Positions 1-9,350 are shown, numbered from the stretch's first letter. The stretch is DNA of 30,000 nt from Chara braunii (GCA_003427395.1 BFEA01000157.1:757473-787472), one strand, 5' to 3'. Numbers and translations: made by a program. The notes: generated by a model not told the origin, from the letters alone.

Positions 1-374
1 AGCAAGGAATCCTTTATCATGAAAACATGTGGCCGGGAATTCCTCACAAACAACACGGAAAAAACACAGTCACGTACTGGGACTATTACCCAGCTTCGGT
101 TCCTGGGTTGGTATTAGCCCAACAACAAGTGGCTGCTTGTCATATATATCGTCACATGAATATCGGAGCGCAAAAACGAAAAAACAAAAGGAAACAAAAA
201 AGATATCAATTCATTTTTTTTCTTCTTCCTTACAACTCCCCCTGTTCGACGGCAATAGTTGCACTGCATATACGGACATGGACAAAGACGGGATGAGAAC
301 GGGTCGAGGATGACAGGACGACCAGCAGACGAATCAAATCATCCCATGAGAAGAACAAAGAAAACAAAAAGTAC
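1..374. other. No gene recognised; ancestral short tandem repeat
   Basis: I see no convincing coding region. The part from about 342 to 388 resembles the sequence at 535-577 (both carry 'catgagaag' followed by A-rich sequence and 'atcgtgacatgag' or 'atcgtcacaggag'). The locus was therefore probably a roughly 43-bp tandem repeat before the U6 copy inserted. 'ATCCCATGAG' at about 338-347 weakly resembles the plant snRNA upstream element but has no TATA box at the matching distance. Confidence 0.4.
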
Positions 375-388
375 AATCGTGACATGAG
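375..388 (+). repeat. Left target-site duplication of the U6 insertion
   Basis: AATCGTGACATGAG, repeated exactly at 527-540 after the A-tail. A perfect 14-bp TSD with the A-tail directly before its second copy is the signature of target-primed reverse transcription. Confidence 0.9.
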
Positions 389-492
389 TCCTTCGGGACA
401 TCCGTTAAAATTGGAACGATACAGAGACTGAAGATTAGCATGGCCCTGCGCAAGGATGACACGCATAAATCGAGAAATGGTCCAAATTTTTT
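388..492 (+). pseudogene. U6 snRNA retropseudogene (near full length)
   Basis: This is a copy of spliceosomal U6 snRNA, recognised along its whole length. It has a 5' stem-loop (GTCC-TTCG-GGAC, one base pair shorter than usual), TTAAAATTGGAACGATAC, the ACAGAGA box, the AGC triad in AGATTAGCATGG, the 3' stem-loop core CTGCGCAAGG, GATGACACGCATAAATCGAG, and a final run of six T. Against the plant sequence there is a 4-nt insertion (CTGA) straight after ACAGAGA and one C missing in GGCCC. The Pol III promoter is absent: there is no TATA box 25-30 bp upstream and only a poor upstream-element match. Eleven extra bases (493-503) and 25 A residues (504-528) follow, and the whole insert lies between perfect 14-bp direct repeats. 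I read it as a LINE-mobilised retropseudogene rather than a working gene. Confidence 0.93.
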
Positions 493-526
493 GCTTTCCC
501 ATTAAAAAAAAAAAAAAAAAAAAAAA

Positions 527-540
527 AATCGTGACATGAG
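527..540 (+). repeat. Right target-site duplication of the U6 insertion
   Basis: Second copy of AATCGTGACATGAG. Its first two A residues are shared with the end of the poly(A) run at 504-528. Confidence 0.9.
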
Positions 541-655
541 AAGCACAAAAGAAAACCAGTAAAATCGTCACAGGAGACAACGAAATAAACAAGAACAGAG
601 GTGAAGCGGGGCCCATTCAGGTTCACAATGAGATACGCCGGTTGGAGTTCACACC

Positions 656-664
656 AATGAGGGC
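656..664. repeat. Probable TSD of the minus-strand U6 insertion (first copy)
   Basis: AATGAGGGC at 656-664 matches ATTGAGGGC at 874-882 in 8 of 9 positions, with seven consecutive identical bases. The two copies exactly bracket the U6-derived insert plus its short A-tail (T-run on the plus strand at 665-672). Confidence 0.65.
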
Positions 665-675
665 TTTTTTTTCCT

Positions 676-873
676 AATTTAGACAATTTCTCGATTCATG
701 CGTGTCATCCTCGCACAGGGGCCATGCTAATCTTTTCTGTATCGTTCCAATTTTAACGTATGCCTCGAATGATATCGTTGCAATTTTAACGGATGCCTCG
801 AAGGGTATCGTTGCAATTTTAACGGATGCCTCGAAGGGTATCGTTGCAATTTTAACGGATGCCTCGAAGGAAG
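676..873 (-). pseudogene. U6 snRNA retropseudogene with four 33-nt 5' repeats
   Basis: Read on the minus strand this is a second U6 copy. After its 5' part come GGAACGATACAG, AGATTAGCATGGCCCCTG, GAGGATGACACGCAT, AATCGAGAAAT and a degenerate 3' end at about 676. The ACAGAGA box is damaged (ACAGAAA), and the CGCAAGG loop region has changed to TGCGAGG. The first third of U6 (CTTCGAGGCATCCGTTAAAATTG and the bases after it, about 33 nt) is present four times in exact 33-nt register at 740-772, 773-805, 806-838 and 839-871. A short A-tail (minus strand, about 665-672) is followed by an imperfect TSD. The copy is not functional and is older or more decayed than the one at 388. Confidence 0.88.
740..871 (-). 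repeat. Four 33-bp tandem units derived from the U6 5' end
   Basis: Exact 33-bp period. Units 773-805 and 806-838 are identical and 839-871 differs only at its end. The unit joined to the U6 body (740-772) is the most diverged and keeps the authentic GGAACGATA, whereas the others carry GCAACGATA. The array therefore grew from a mutated unit, by template jumping during reverse transcription or by later unequal exchange. Confidence 0.9.
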
Positions 874-882
874 ATTGAGGGC
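874..882. repeat. Probable TSD of the minus-strand U6 insertion (second copy)
   Basis: ATTGAGGGC, partner of AATGAGGGC at 656-664. It directly follows the 5' end of the U6-derived repeat array as read on the minus strand. Confidence 0.65.
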
Positions 883-1384
883 ATATTGGACATATACATG
901 GAGTTCGGCATTCCCGGGGACTAACACAGACGACGAGAGAGAATGAGAGGAACAGCACAGAGAAGAGGACAGCGGAGAAGAAGAAGAGGACAGACAGGTA
1001 GAAAAACAAGCATGGCAGGAAAAAGACTGGAAGAGGACAGTTGGCAAATAGGGCAAATGGGAGACAAGACACACGAGAAGAGGGGGACGGTGAAAGCCAA
1101 GCGGAGAAGAGAGCAAGTAAAGGTGAAAGGGTCGTCGATTGAACTCGCCTTTCCAAAAGTTCACTGCTGGAGCGCAAATTCCTCATCCTTTTCTCCATCT
1201 TTCGCCCACTAAGTAACCTAGAACATGCATTCTGATTGTCATCGTGAGGGGGATAGGTTCTCGCACCCCCTCCCTCATAAACATGCGCCTGTCATCTTCC
1301 CTCCTCATTTCCTTCTTCCACCACCACCATCCTTCCATTTCTTCCCCCTTGCCTCTCCATGCCGGGAATTCAACAAGCCTTCAT

Positions 1385-1388
<4 letters not shown>
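883..1388. other. Purine-rich then pyrimidine-rich spacer, no gene recognised
   Basis: 950-1120 is strongly purine-biased on the plus strand (GAAGAGGAC-type) and 1290-1388 is pyrimidine-biased. The open frames here are low-complexity Arg/Lys or Ser/Pro strings that follow from the base bias and show no protein motif. Confidence 0.4.

Positions 1389-1428
<40 letters not shown>
1389..1428 (+). repeat. (CT)n microsatellite
   Basis: Twenty uninterrupted CT repeats. Such GAGA/CT tracts are common in plant leader and promoter regions, but no gene start is evident beside it. Confidence 0.95.
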
Positions 1429-1429
<1 letters not shown>

Positions 1430-1630
1430 GTTTCTACCATCTCTCTATCTCTTTGTCGATCCACCACGAGGACAACTGAGATATAGACAAAATACAGACA
1501 AAACTCTAAACAATTCGATCGCACTTTCGCATTGCCCACATCGACACCGAGGGTCAAACACAGTTCCCTCAGTACCGAAGGTGCTCGTCCACTACAAAAT
1601 CGTCGCGCAACGCCACTGCGCGTATGCTTC

Positions 1631-1632
<2 letters not shown>

Positions 1633-1674
<42 letters not shown>
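1633..1674 (+). repeat. (CT)n microsatellite
   Basis: About 21 CT repeats followed by a C-rich run. Confidence 0.95.
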
Positions 1675-1677
<3 letters not shown>

Positions 1678-1905
1678 TCCCCCCCGGCACGGTCTCTCCA
1701 CTCCCGTTTGAGTGCTCCAAGTGCATCATGGGGCTGCCTCTTCTGTCATCCCCTCACAAGCTTGGCTACTGTACATCCCTCCGAGTGATTCGACTCTCCC
1801 CACAGCCACTTTTTCAAAGGGATGAGCATATCCATTCCACTACATGCATCGCGCAATATCGCCAGCTAACCACTATCAACTCCCGTCTTTTCCTCCACAG
1901 ACGAC

Positions 1906-1907
<2 letters not shown>

Positions 1908-1959
<52 letters not shown>
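1908..1959 (+). repeat. (GC)n(AC)n microsatellite
   Basis: CGCGCGC followed by about 22 AC repeats. Alternating purine-pyrimidine of this type can adopt Z-DNA. Confidence 0.93.
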
Positions 1960-1961
<2 letters not shown>

Positions 1962-3012
1962 ACTCACACAAAGAAAGACAACAGATAGAGAATGAGACTA
2001 GCTTCTTCTGACAGAGAGACAGAAACCAAGGGTTTCCACAGAGAACAAGATTACAAACGTCGCCAAGTGAAGCACTGGCAAGTCATCTCAGCGTTTCTCC
2101 CCAATTGAGGAATAATTATTCCTACCACTTCCCCACGTAGACCTGGCAAGTTCCTTAGGTTATCCAAACTCCCCAAGTATCAAAATCAACCATCACAACG
2201 CGGCAAACTTGACCGTCTCCGTCATAAGACTCCACCCTTCCTTACGATCCTGAGACCTCCTGCTTCGAAGACACCTCTCCCTCCCCCTACGACAAGCTAC
2301 ACCACACAAAAAGAGCTCTACAAGAACACACCTTCCTTCTCTCAGTCGTTCTTCGTCTATCCCTCCCGGACCTACCCTTCTCTTCCTCTGTGTCTCCGTC
2401 TCCATCCGTATACCATTTTTCTGAGGGCTGCCCCCTTCAACCCCCCCCCCATTATAACACCACACTTCACCATCGCCCTCGCTAATCCCAATCAACCTCT
2501 ATAAATCTTTAAATGAGAAAAAGAAATGAACACCTCCACAAAACCTATGCAAGTTCAAGAATAAAACCTCCCCAAATCAGCTCCTCCTCATTCTCAACTT
2601 GTGATATCCTCCAATCCCAATCGCCAATATCGCATCTTCTTCAACGGCGGAGATCCCCTCGGCCGTCCCATTGTCAGAACTCAAGAGCGAGGAAGAGAAA
2701 TAAAAAAGAAGTGGGAGAAGAGATCCATGAGAAAGACGGAAAAGAGGAGAGAGGAGAGAGGAACGGAAAAGAACATCCCCGCTAAAAGGAACGAGAACCT
2801 CTGATCAGGGCACGATTCAACCTAAAAACCTATCCACCCGCTACCTCTAGACCCCGCCTGCCTCCCTTTTATACCCTTTTACCCTTTCACCCCCCGCTCA
2901 CGAGCGCGGCTGTGACATCCAATTACATGTGTCTTTTTCTCTCGCACAATATATCATTCGTCAGAGAGACTTCCTGGTGAACCGTAGGCAGAACGAGAGA
3001 GAAAAGGATTGC

Positions 3013-3015
<3 letters not shown>
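1960..3015. other. No gene recognised
   Basis: Mixed-composition DNA. The frames at 2193-2495 (minus) and 2513-2804 (plus) are Arg/Lys/Glu-rich and show no recognisable domain. Poly-C at 2440-2450 and a purine-rich stretch at 2690-2800 are the only notable compositional features. Confidence 0.4.
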
Positions 3016-3053
<38 letters not shown>

Positions 3054-3064
3054 GAGAGAGAGAG
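3016..3064 (+). repeat. (GA)n microsatellite
   Basis: About 24 GA repeats with a single GGG interruption. Confidence 0.93.
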
Positions 3065-3177
3065 GAAAGGAAAGGATGAGAGACGCGGGGCTGTGAAAAA
3101 ACAAAAATATTGAATCGATTTCTTTCGGGATACCCGCGCAGTGCGATGTTAGCAGGTAACCAAACAATATTCGTCTT

Positions 3178-3269
3178 CCCGCGAAATAGAACGTCCGGTC
3201 ATTAAGGACGTATTTGGCGCACACGTCGGTCCAGATGCAGCGAAAATGACCGAACGTTCTATTCGCGGG
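3178..3269. repeat. Imperfect 25-bp inverted repeat (fold-back)
   Basis: The left arm, 3178-3203 (begins CCCGCGAAATAGAACGT, ends GGTCATT), is the near-perfect reverse complement of the right arm, 3245-3269 (begins AATGACC, ends TCTATTCGCGGG). There is one extra A and one mismatch, and the loop is about 41 nt. It lies some 235 bp beyond the NIPA stop codon and could be a small fold-back element or part of a transcript terminus. Confidence 0.8.
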
Positions 3270-3502
3270 GGGGAGGAAAAGAAAGTAGCGAGGAGAATGG
3301 CATATAGATGAGCGAGCAAGAGTGTTTGGAGTGATAAAGAGAACCTCTCGTGAGGAAAACCCTCATGAAATCGGAACACACGCCCCCCCTCTCCATCCCT
3401 CTTCGCCTCTCTTCTTCAGCTAGATAGCATACATGACTATCTTCTTCTTCTTCTTCATCATCATCATCTCTACCCCCATCACCATCGTTTAGCCTATAAT
3501 AA

Positions 3503-4597
3503 CTATTTTGAACCTGCCATCTGGAATGCTTCTTGGCGATACAACGGCATCATCTCGTCGCCGTCTTCGTCATTTGCACCGGCCATAAGACTCGGTTTCC
3601 TAGGACCGGAGGTTGGAGTGGACGCTGTGGGGCCGCCGCTCGGTCGCTGACCAGCTGTCAATACCGCCAGTCCCGAGAACATCTCATTGGTGTCCTTAGT
3701 CGCATGGAGCAAGAAGGTTCCTCCCAGAATGGTCACGAATCCGCACAACTCGGATACAATCTGAGTTCCAGTCTGTCGATCCCAATCCTTAAACATTATA
3801 ACGCTAGCAAGAATGGTCAGCGAGGTAAACATTACGTAGTAGATAGGCGAAACAATGGCGGCATTGAAAGTGTCGAGAGCCTTGTTCAGGTAGTTCATCT
3901 GCGTGACAACGCAGGTCGCAACGACCATGGCGAACATATAGGTCTCCGGGTAGTAGAGCTGGTTATCCCCCGTGAAAGTGAGTTTAAGGGCAATGCCGAG
4001 AGCCTTACAGCTCATGACGGAAAGAGAGCCCATTAAGGAACAAATGGCGATATACACAAGGATGTGAGTATGGCCACATTTAGGAGCGAAATGAAAAACC
4101 AAAATGAGAACTACGACAACTACGGAGATAGCGTAGACGACAAATCCGGGTTCGGTAGCCATAGACCAAACTTGTCGGACAGATTCAAGCGGCCTCTCAG
4201 CAGGGGCATGAAGAACGATCATGGTCGATCCAACTACGCAAAAAATACACCCTAAGATACCTAACACGTGCAACTTCTCGTTCAGCATCGCGTGCGCTAA
4301 GACCGCGCTCACGATGATACTCAAAGCTCCTAACGGAGTGACAAGAATCGCCGGAGCAAACGCGTAAGCCGCGAAATTGGCTATCTCCCCTACCACCATC
4401 GTTATCATGCCCGCCCACCATAATGGCTCTAGCAGATAGGAATATCCCCCATGCCCTGCCCTCAACCCCGTCGCCCCTGCCTTCTTTAACCCTTTCTTCT
4501 TCACAATAAAACTAGCCCCGATGAACAAGCTCGAAGTCACCGCCAGCGCCAACCCCCTATGGTTGTCCTCAAATAGCCCTTCCTCCTCCCCATCCAT
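3503..4597 (-). CDS. NIPA-type magnesium transporter, intronless
   Basis: A complete 364-residue member of the plant NIPA (DUF803) family, proposed Mg2+ transporters of the plasma or endosomal membranes. Nine hydrophobic segments are visible at about residues 15-33, 57-77, 79-99, 109-131, 151-170, 178-198, 219-236, 246-268 and 280-298. Family blocks include FIGASFIVKKKGLKKAG (25-41), EPLWWAGM (57-64), GEIANFAAYAFAPAILVTPL (70-89), NYLNKALDTFN (235-245), SPIYYVMFTSLTILAS (250-265) and FKDWDRQTG (269-277). The C-tail (300-364) is polar, Ser/Pro-rich and variable, as is usual. I chose the ATG at 4597 because upstream in-frame codons translate only a GT/GA microsatellite and the usual short acidic N-terminus begins there. 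The stop is TAG at 3503-3505. Flowering-plant homologues normally have several introns. The lack of any here, with no frame damage, suggests either lineage intron loss or an old retrocopy that kept function. Confidence 0.95.
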   Translation of the reverse strand: MDGEEEGLFEDNHRGLALAVTSSLFIGASFIVKKKGLKKAGATGLRAGHGGYSYLLEPLWWAGMITMVVGEIANFAAYAFAPAILVTPLGALSIIVSAVLAHAMLNEKLHVLGILGCIFCVVGSTMIVLHAPAERPLESVRQVWSMATEPGFVVYAISVVVVVLILVFHFAPKCGHTHILVYIAICSLMGSLSVMSCKALGIALKLTFTGDNQLYYPETYMFAMVVATCVVTQMNYLNKALDTFNAAIVSPIYYVMFTSLTILASVIMFKDWDRQTGTQIVSELCGFVTILGGTFLLHATKDTNEMFSGLAVLTAGQRPSGGPTASTPTSGPRKPSLMAGANDEDGDEMMPLYRQEAFQMAGSK

Positions 4598-4612
4598 TAT
4601 CCTCCACCTCTC

Positions 4613-4614
<2 letters not shown>

Positions 4615-4693
<79 letters not shown>
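4615..4693 (-). repeat. Compound (GT)n(GA)n microsatellite in the NIPA leader
   Basis: On the plus strand about 20 CT repeats (4620-4658) run into about 18 CA repeats. On the sense strand of the NIPA gene this is (GT)n(GA)n ending about 20 bp before the start codon, so it is almost certainly in the 5' UTR or core promoter. GA tracts here can bind plant GAGA-binding (BBR/BPC) proteins. The tract gives a false in-frame N-terminal extension of Cys-Val and Arg-Glu repeats. Confidence 0.9.
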
Positions 4694-4694
<1 letters not shown>

Positions 4695-5175
4695 GCAACA
4701 CACCAACGAACACGCGCTGTGTCAATCTATTGCAGCCAGTCTCCGGTAGGATCAAGTGACTCTTCCTATCCGGATTCACCGTCGATACTCCGCGACGATC
4801 CACATCCACACCGTCAGATTCATAGTCCCACCCATCGTCGTCATCATCCTTGTTGTCGTCTTCATATTGCTACCACCCGCCCTACTAACATAAAAATAAA
4901 AATGCCGGCCCCAGCGTCATTCCTTCGAGACTCTCGTCCTTTGCACCTCAGGAGGAGAAAATTCTGCCTGATCATCCCCCTGTGGTACCTTGCACTGACC
5001 CAGGCGTCGTCATTAGGGCGGCGGCCACTCATCCGGCCTCTCGCCGATCCAAAGGGCTGGCCAAGCGAAACACGTGGGACAAGGGCGTGGAAAGTTGGCC
5101 CCACGGATGCCGAGGGAAGCGCCAAGTGTATAACGGTCGGGGATCAGAGGCCAGACAACGCCAGTCGGGCATATA
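4694..5175. other. Region upstream of NIPA, no gene recognised
   Basis: This presumably holds the NIPA promoter. Open frames at 4862-5125 (minus) and 4982-5335 (plus) are Arg- and Gly-rich without recognisable domains. I see no clear TATA box. Confidence 0.4.
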
Positions 5176-5179
5176 CCTG

Positions 5180-5228
5180 GAAAGTGAGGCGAGGCATCAG
5201 CGGGAAAGCAAGGCGAGGCATCGGCGGG
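5180..5228 (+). repeat. Two 24-bp tandem units
   Basis: GAAAGTGAGGCGAGGCAT plus CAGCGG is followed by GAAAGCAAGGCGAGGCAT plus CGGCGG. Three differences in 24 bp. Confidence 0.8.
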
Positions 5229-5263
5229 TAATAATGAAACGCAGTATTGGCGGGATAAGGGTG

Positions 5264-5350
5264 AGATCCCACTACCCTGGATTATTCATTTTTCACCCTC
5301 GATTGCGAAGATCAACGGTCAGAAATGAACAATAGGGGCTAGTGGGATCT
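5264..5350. repeat. Imperfect inverted repeat with 11-bp perfect ends
   Basis: AGATCCCACTA at 5264-5274 is the exact reverse complement of TAGTGGGATCT at 5340-5350. Weaker complementarity continues inward (CCCT..ATT..TTCA), giving about 25-bp arms around a 36-nt loop. Possibly a small fold-back or MITE-like remnant. Confidence 0.7.
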
Positions 5351-5430
5351 GGCCCTAATAAGAAACACGTTCTGCGCAGGAAAAGACCGAAACGACCGCC
5401 ACCGCGAATACGTCGATCTCTCGATGACGC

Positions 5431-5467
5431 ACGGTCGGTCAATGCCAATCGTCGGTCAATGCCAATC
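5431..5467 (+). repeat. Two 17-bp tandem units
   Basis: TCGGTCAATGCCAATCG occurs twice back to back, followed by a further partial unit. Confidence 0.8.
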
Positions 5468-5559
5468 GACGATTCTTGGGAAATTCGCATTCTGTTTGGA
5501 AAACAAAAACGTGCATCCCGCCTTGACCACAGTCTTTCTTAGATGCTCCCTCCTGTCCC

Positions 5560-5640
5560 TTAATTCCCCGCCAAAGTTACCAAATGTGGTTTAATTTCCC
5601 GCCAAAGTTACCAAATGTGGTGACTTCCCGCTCAATGCCG
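5560..5640. promoter_or_regulatory. Tandem E2F-like sites in a 31-bp repeat
   Basis: Two almost identical 30-bp units (5560-5589 and 5591-5620) carry ATTCCCCGCCAAA and ATTTCCCGCCAAA. A third partial CTTCCCGCTCAA follows at 5623. TTTCCCGCC is the E2F consensus (TTTSSCGC), and the second unit fits it exactly with its symmetric AAA flank. The site lies about 1 kb upstream of NIPA on the opposite side from its start, and no gene is recognised on the plus strand nearby, so the target gene is unknown. It may equally be a minisatellite that matches by chance. Confidence 0.45.
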
Positions 5641-6612
5641 CCCGATGCGTCTGACGACGACCACTACATGGCCTAGAGGTCCTCTCAGCTCCACCCCCGC
5701 CAAACCCCGCGAACGCGCCTTTCTTCCCTTTGCCGCCCTTGAGCGATCCCCCTTGCGCGCCATGCACCCTCAGCTGCGGCTTCCCTCCCCGTCCACGTCA
5801 CCGCCTCTTTTCCGCGCGCTCGATCGCGCTCGATACCGGCGACCCAAAAGCACACGCCTCTCGCTCCCCACCACACTCTCCCGCCCAATGACCCACACCG
5901 TCGCATATGCCCCACCACCTCCCAGATAGCCCAAAAACTACCAGTAGTAGTATAGTAGCGGTCAAAATCAAAAGCACGTCCTCGGTCAATTTCCGACCGT
6001 CGACCAGTTCACTGACGATTCACGGAACACTGGCTATGGCGACACGCTCGACAGAGCCGCACGTCATACCCGGCGTTTCCATCGCAAGCATCGGGGAAGG
6101 CAGACCCATCCATGACCTGCATTCTCCCACGAAGGAGGGGAGCAGACTACCGGTAGCGCCAACCTCTTGCGCACCATCACTGATGACACACGACCGAGCC
6201 GTCCATCTGCCCTCGATCTCCCGCCAGTCGCAAACACACACGTGGCGCGGGAGAAAGAAGCAAGTCCTGAGGCGAGTCATGCTATCTCGCCACGATCTCC
6301 ACAGGATCTCGACCGTGCAGGATTTCACGTTGAATGCACTGAGTTCGAACTTCTGCGGTCGCCTACCGGCGTTGTACGGTACGGCCTCTTGGATACCCGG
6401 CTGCCTCAGTACCGGGTCGTTGGGGCCAAAGTCTACAGTAGTCCAGTAGGAACAGTCAAACAAGCCAAAAAAAAACGGACATGTTCTAAACACAAGAGCA
6501 GAGCCCCCGCCTTCCGTCACTGCGTCGCCCTTTCACACCCTTTGGTACGTGCATTTCTTCCAGATGGAGAGGGCGTGGCATAAATCTTGACGATGTGAGT
6601 ACTGGCCAAGGT
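5641..6612. other. GC-rich region without an assignable gene
   Basis: This is the most GC-rich part of the window. Overlapping frames at 5907-6449 (plus), 6020-6520 (minus) and 6167-6583 (plus) stay open mainly because of base composition. None shows a motif or domain that I recognise, and no pair of frames suggests a spliced conserved protein. Confidence 0.35.
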
Positions 6613-8880
6613 TTTTTTTTTTTTTCTTTTTTTCTTTTTTGGGAATACTGGGCAAGTTTTGCAGATTTGACCCCGGGAGTACTTCAGATTTGTTCGTAGT
6701 TCGGACCACGTATAGTTGCAGATTTGAACGGGGATCTTTGGATTGATGGTGTCCTCCCTTATGATGTATGTACTGGTCGATGGTTCGAAGATAGTTGAAT
6801 GTGGCGGTGGTCATTTATTCCTGAATGCTGTTTTGTGAAGGTCGGAGGTTCAATTACTCCTAGTATGGCAGTAGGACTTGTGAGGTGGCGCACTTTAGTC
6901 TACAGCGGAGGGACCGATTTTGAATCCGGTTTTTTTTATACAAGGAATGGGACTTGAGTCCGGTACTTATTGGGTCCGGTCCTTTCCTAGTATGAAGAAC
7001 AGTCTGGTTTCCCTTTGTCTTTTCTGGTACTTCCCTGGCCCTCCTTGCTCATTAGTTTTTTCCGGTCTTAGTCCTTTTGATGCAAGATATATAGAAGAGG
7101 AGCTGACCTGCTACAGTACCTCCGTGACCAAGACCCCTGAGGAGCGCTGTTGGCGGACAGCCGAAACGTGGGGTCCACGCCGCCGTGTTCTTATCATAAT
7201 ATCTTTTCAGTCGCGTTCGGGAGAAATTTGTGTCATCTTGTATGCTTCGTTCTTCCCTTCTTCTTTCTTCTTTTACTTCTTTCTTCCCCTCCCTTTCTGT
7301 CTTTGTTCTTTGACTTGCTAGGCGTGGATGTTTTTTGACTCTGTCTTGCGCTCGTAATAGTAGAACCTACGTTTGTTGTTCATTCCAATTATGATGAATG
7401 TTTGATCATACCTTATTCCCCGAAGTAACTGTCGTAGGAATTATACTACGTTCTAAGTGGCTTCAAACCTTTTCGAATCTTTTCAAATTCATCGTCAATT
7501 TGTCGTCGATTCAGCCTCTTCTGTTGGTAGAATGGCTAATGTACTTGTGTCTACGTGTGTGTGCACTTGCTTTAACTGTGGTGATCCCAACCACCACAGT
7601 TGCAGGTTTGATCATGTCAGTCATGGTAGATCAGTGGTTGGAGCTCTGGCGCGGCAATAGGGAGGTTGCATGTTTTATCATGTCAGCCGTCAACCTCCTC
7701 TTTGCATGAGCAGCTGGTGTCAAGTTAGCACCCCACCTTCCCCAGCCTAATGCATCGCACAGATAGACCAAAAAATGGAGTACCTCGATTTGTTGAGCTT
7801 GGGTGTTGTAGGAAAAGAGGTTCAAGGTTCAGATATGATTGCCCATTTCGTCATATAGCACGGATATGGATGGGGTGCAAACAGGGATGGGTCTGGTATG
7901 ATCAGTCCAGTGGAGTGGATGATCAAGTTGTAGTGGGTTACCTTAGGGTTTTACTTTCAGGGGTAGGGTCGCAGGTGGGATGGTTTGGGGGCTTTGTAGT
8001 GCAAGTTTTGTATGTTTCCCATGTAAATAAAAATACTAGAGTCGGTCTAGTTGATAACAGAAGTATGAGAGCGGATGGTGGTCGTAATCTTGTTGATAAC
8101 CGAGAAGGGAACTACTTTCAGTGAAGACAAAAACTAAATTATTAAAGGAGTCTCGCTCATGACAATTGAGACAATGGTTCCTCCATATGATAAACAACCT
8201 ATAAAAAATTGGAAAAAAAAAAAACATGCAATGGAAAAACAAAGCGGAAATGACTCAAAAAAAATAATTGATGAGAAAAAAAAACTAAGGTCCTTCCAAA
8301 TAGTAAAAGGACTCACAAAGGAACATATAACATTTGTGCTAAATGGGTATACTCGGGTTGCCTAATGGGCGTTATAGGTTAGCCATTGGCCATAAGGGGT
8401 TATTAGACCCTATATGTGACATCTAAGGTTGTTTGCATTATTATTATCTACATTATGTTTTGTTCTTGGAAATAACCTCTAGCCAAAGAATATTTGCATT
8501 ATTATTGTCTGCAACATAGTTAGTTTTTTTTTTTCAAATACCTCAATTTTTTCGCCGAATGTGCTTCATCTAACTCCATTCAATTAGCATTGAAGGACAA
8601 ACTTAGATAAATCAAGGGCATTCAAATGTTCAGGATGTTTACTTTGTTTTGAAAAAATACAAATGTTCATATACCTTAAAGCCACTTGTAGACTGATCAT
8701 TCCACGAGCATGATGCAACTTTACACGAAAGTTAGTTTAGCCTACTTAGTTAAGTAAACCACCAATTTGGCACCAACGAGACCTTGTGATAATTTAAGTG
8801 TCCAACATCAGGACAATTTAGGTTTGTCCACAAAAGTGCAACCACCGTGACCGCCCAACTTTTGCGAATAACATAGTCTC
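6613..8880. other. No gene recognised; short repeats
   Basis: A T-rich run (6613-6639) opens the region. Short local repeats include GCAGATTTGA at about 6660 and 6718, a 10-bp perfect hairpin at 7574-7601 (AACTGTGGTG, 8-nt loop, CACCACAGTT), and a duplicated 'TTTGCATTATTATT' at about 8430 and 8490. Open frames around 6920-7320, 7400-7700 and 7750-8124 have no recognisable domain. Confidence 0.35.
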
Positions 8881-9348
8881 CCCCCCCCCCTCATTCTTCA
8901 ATTAAAAAAAAAAAAAAAAAAACTTAAGCTGAGAGGGATCTCAAGAAATAAACACCGAAAGATAGGTGGTTGCTATATTGCGAATACATGTAAGATAAGG
9001 ATACAACTCTTAGTTTTCTTAGGTTTTAAGCTTTATCGACTTAGGTCTTTGCTCCACGACATTATTTTATAAGTTTTTCCCACCCAATTTAATAAACCCC
9101 AAGTTGTCATACAACGTTTTGAGACACCACGTATCGTTGTTTTGAAACTTACCATCATGATGAAATATGTGTTAGTGTTGTTCAAAATCGTGCGCACGTA
9201 GACTCGTGAAATAAAAATTTCGTCCTTAAATTGGTCAATGAAATCTTAGACGAAAATCTAAAGGCGAACAACGTTTTGTTTGAAAAAACATCAATAGCAG
9301 GATGTGGAGAACCTTCGAATACAATTTTTGAGCCTTTTTATCATTTTG

Positions 9349-9350
<2 letters not shown>
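8881..9350. other. Poly-C and poly-A tracts, AT-rich spacer
   Basis: Eleven C at 8880-8890 and about 18 A at 8905-8922, followed by AT-rich DNA without coding signal. Confidence 0.4.

Noticed and set aside
388-492. U6 copy as a functional snRNA gene
   Set aside because: No TATA box or good upstream element at plant U6 positions, a 4-nt insertion after ACAGAGA, and clear retrotransposition marks (A-tail and TSD).
4598-4690. N-terminal extension of the NIPA protein
   Set aside because: It consists only of Cys-Val and Arg-Glu repeats translated from the (GT)n(GA)n microsatellite and begins at GTG, not ATG.
5907-6583. Overlapping 138-180 codon frames in the GC-rich region
   Set aside because: No domain, motif or conserved pattern; several mutually exclusive frames on both strands are open, as expected from high GC.
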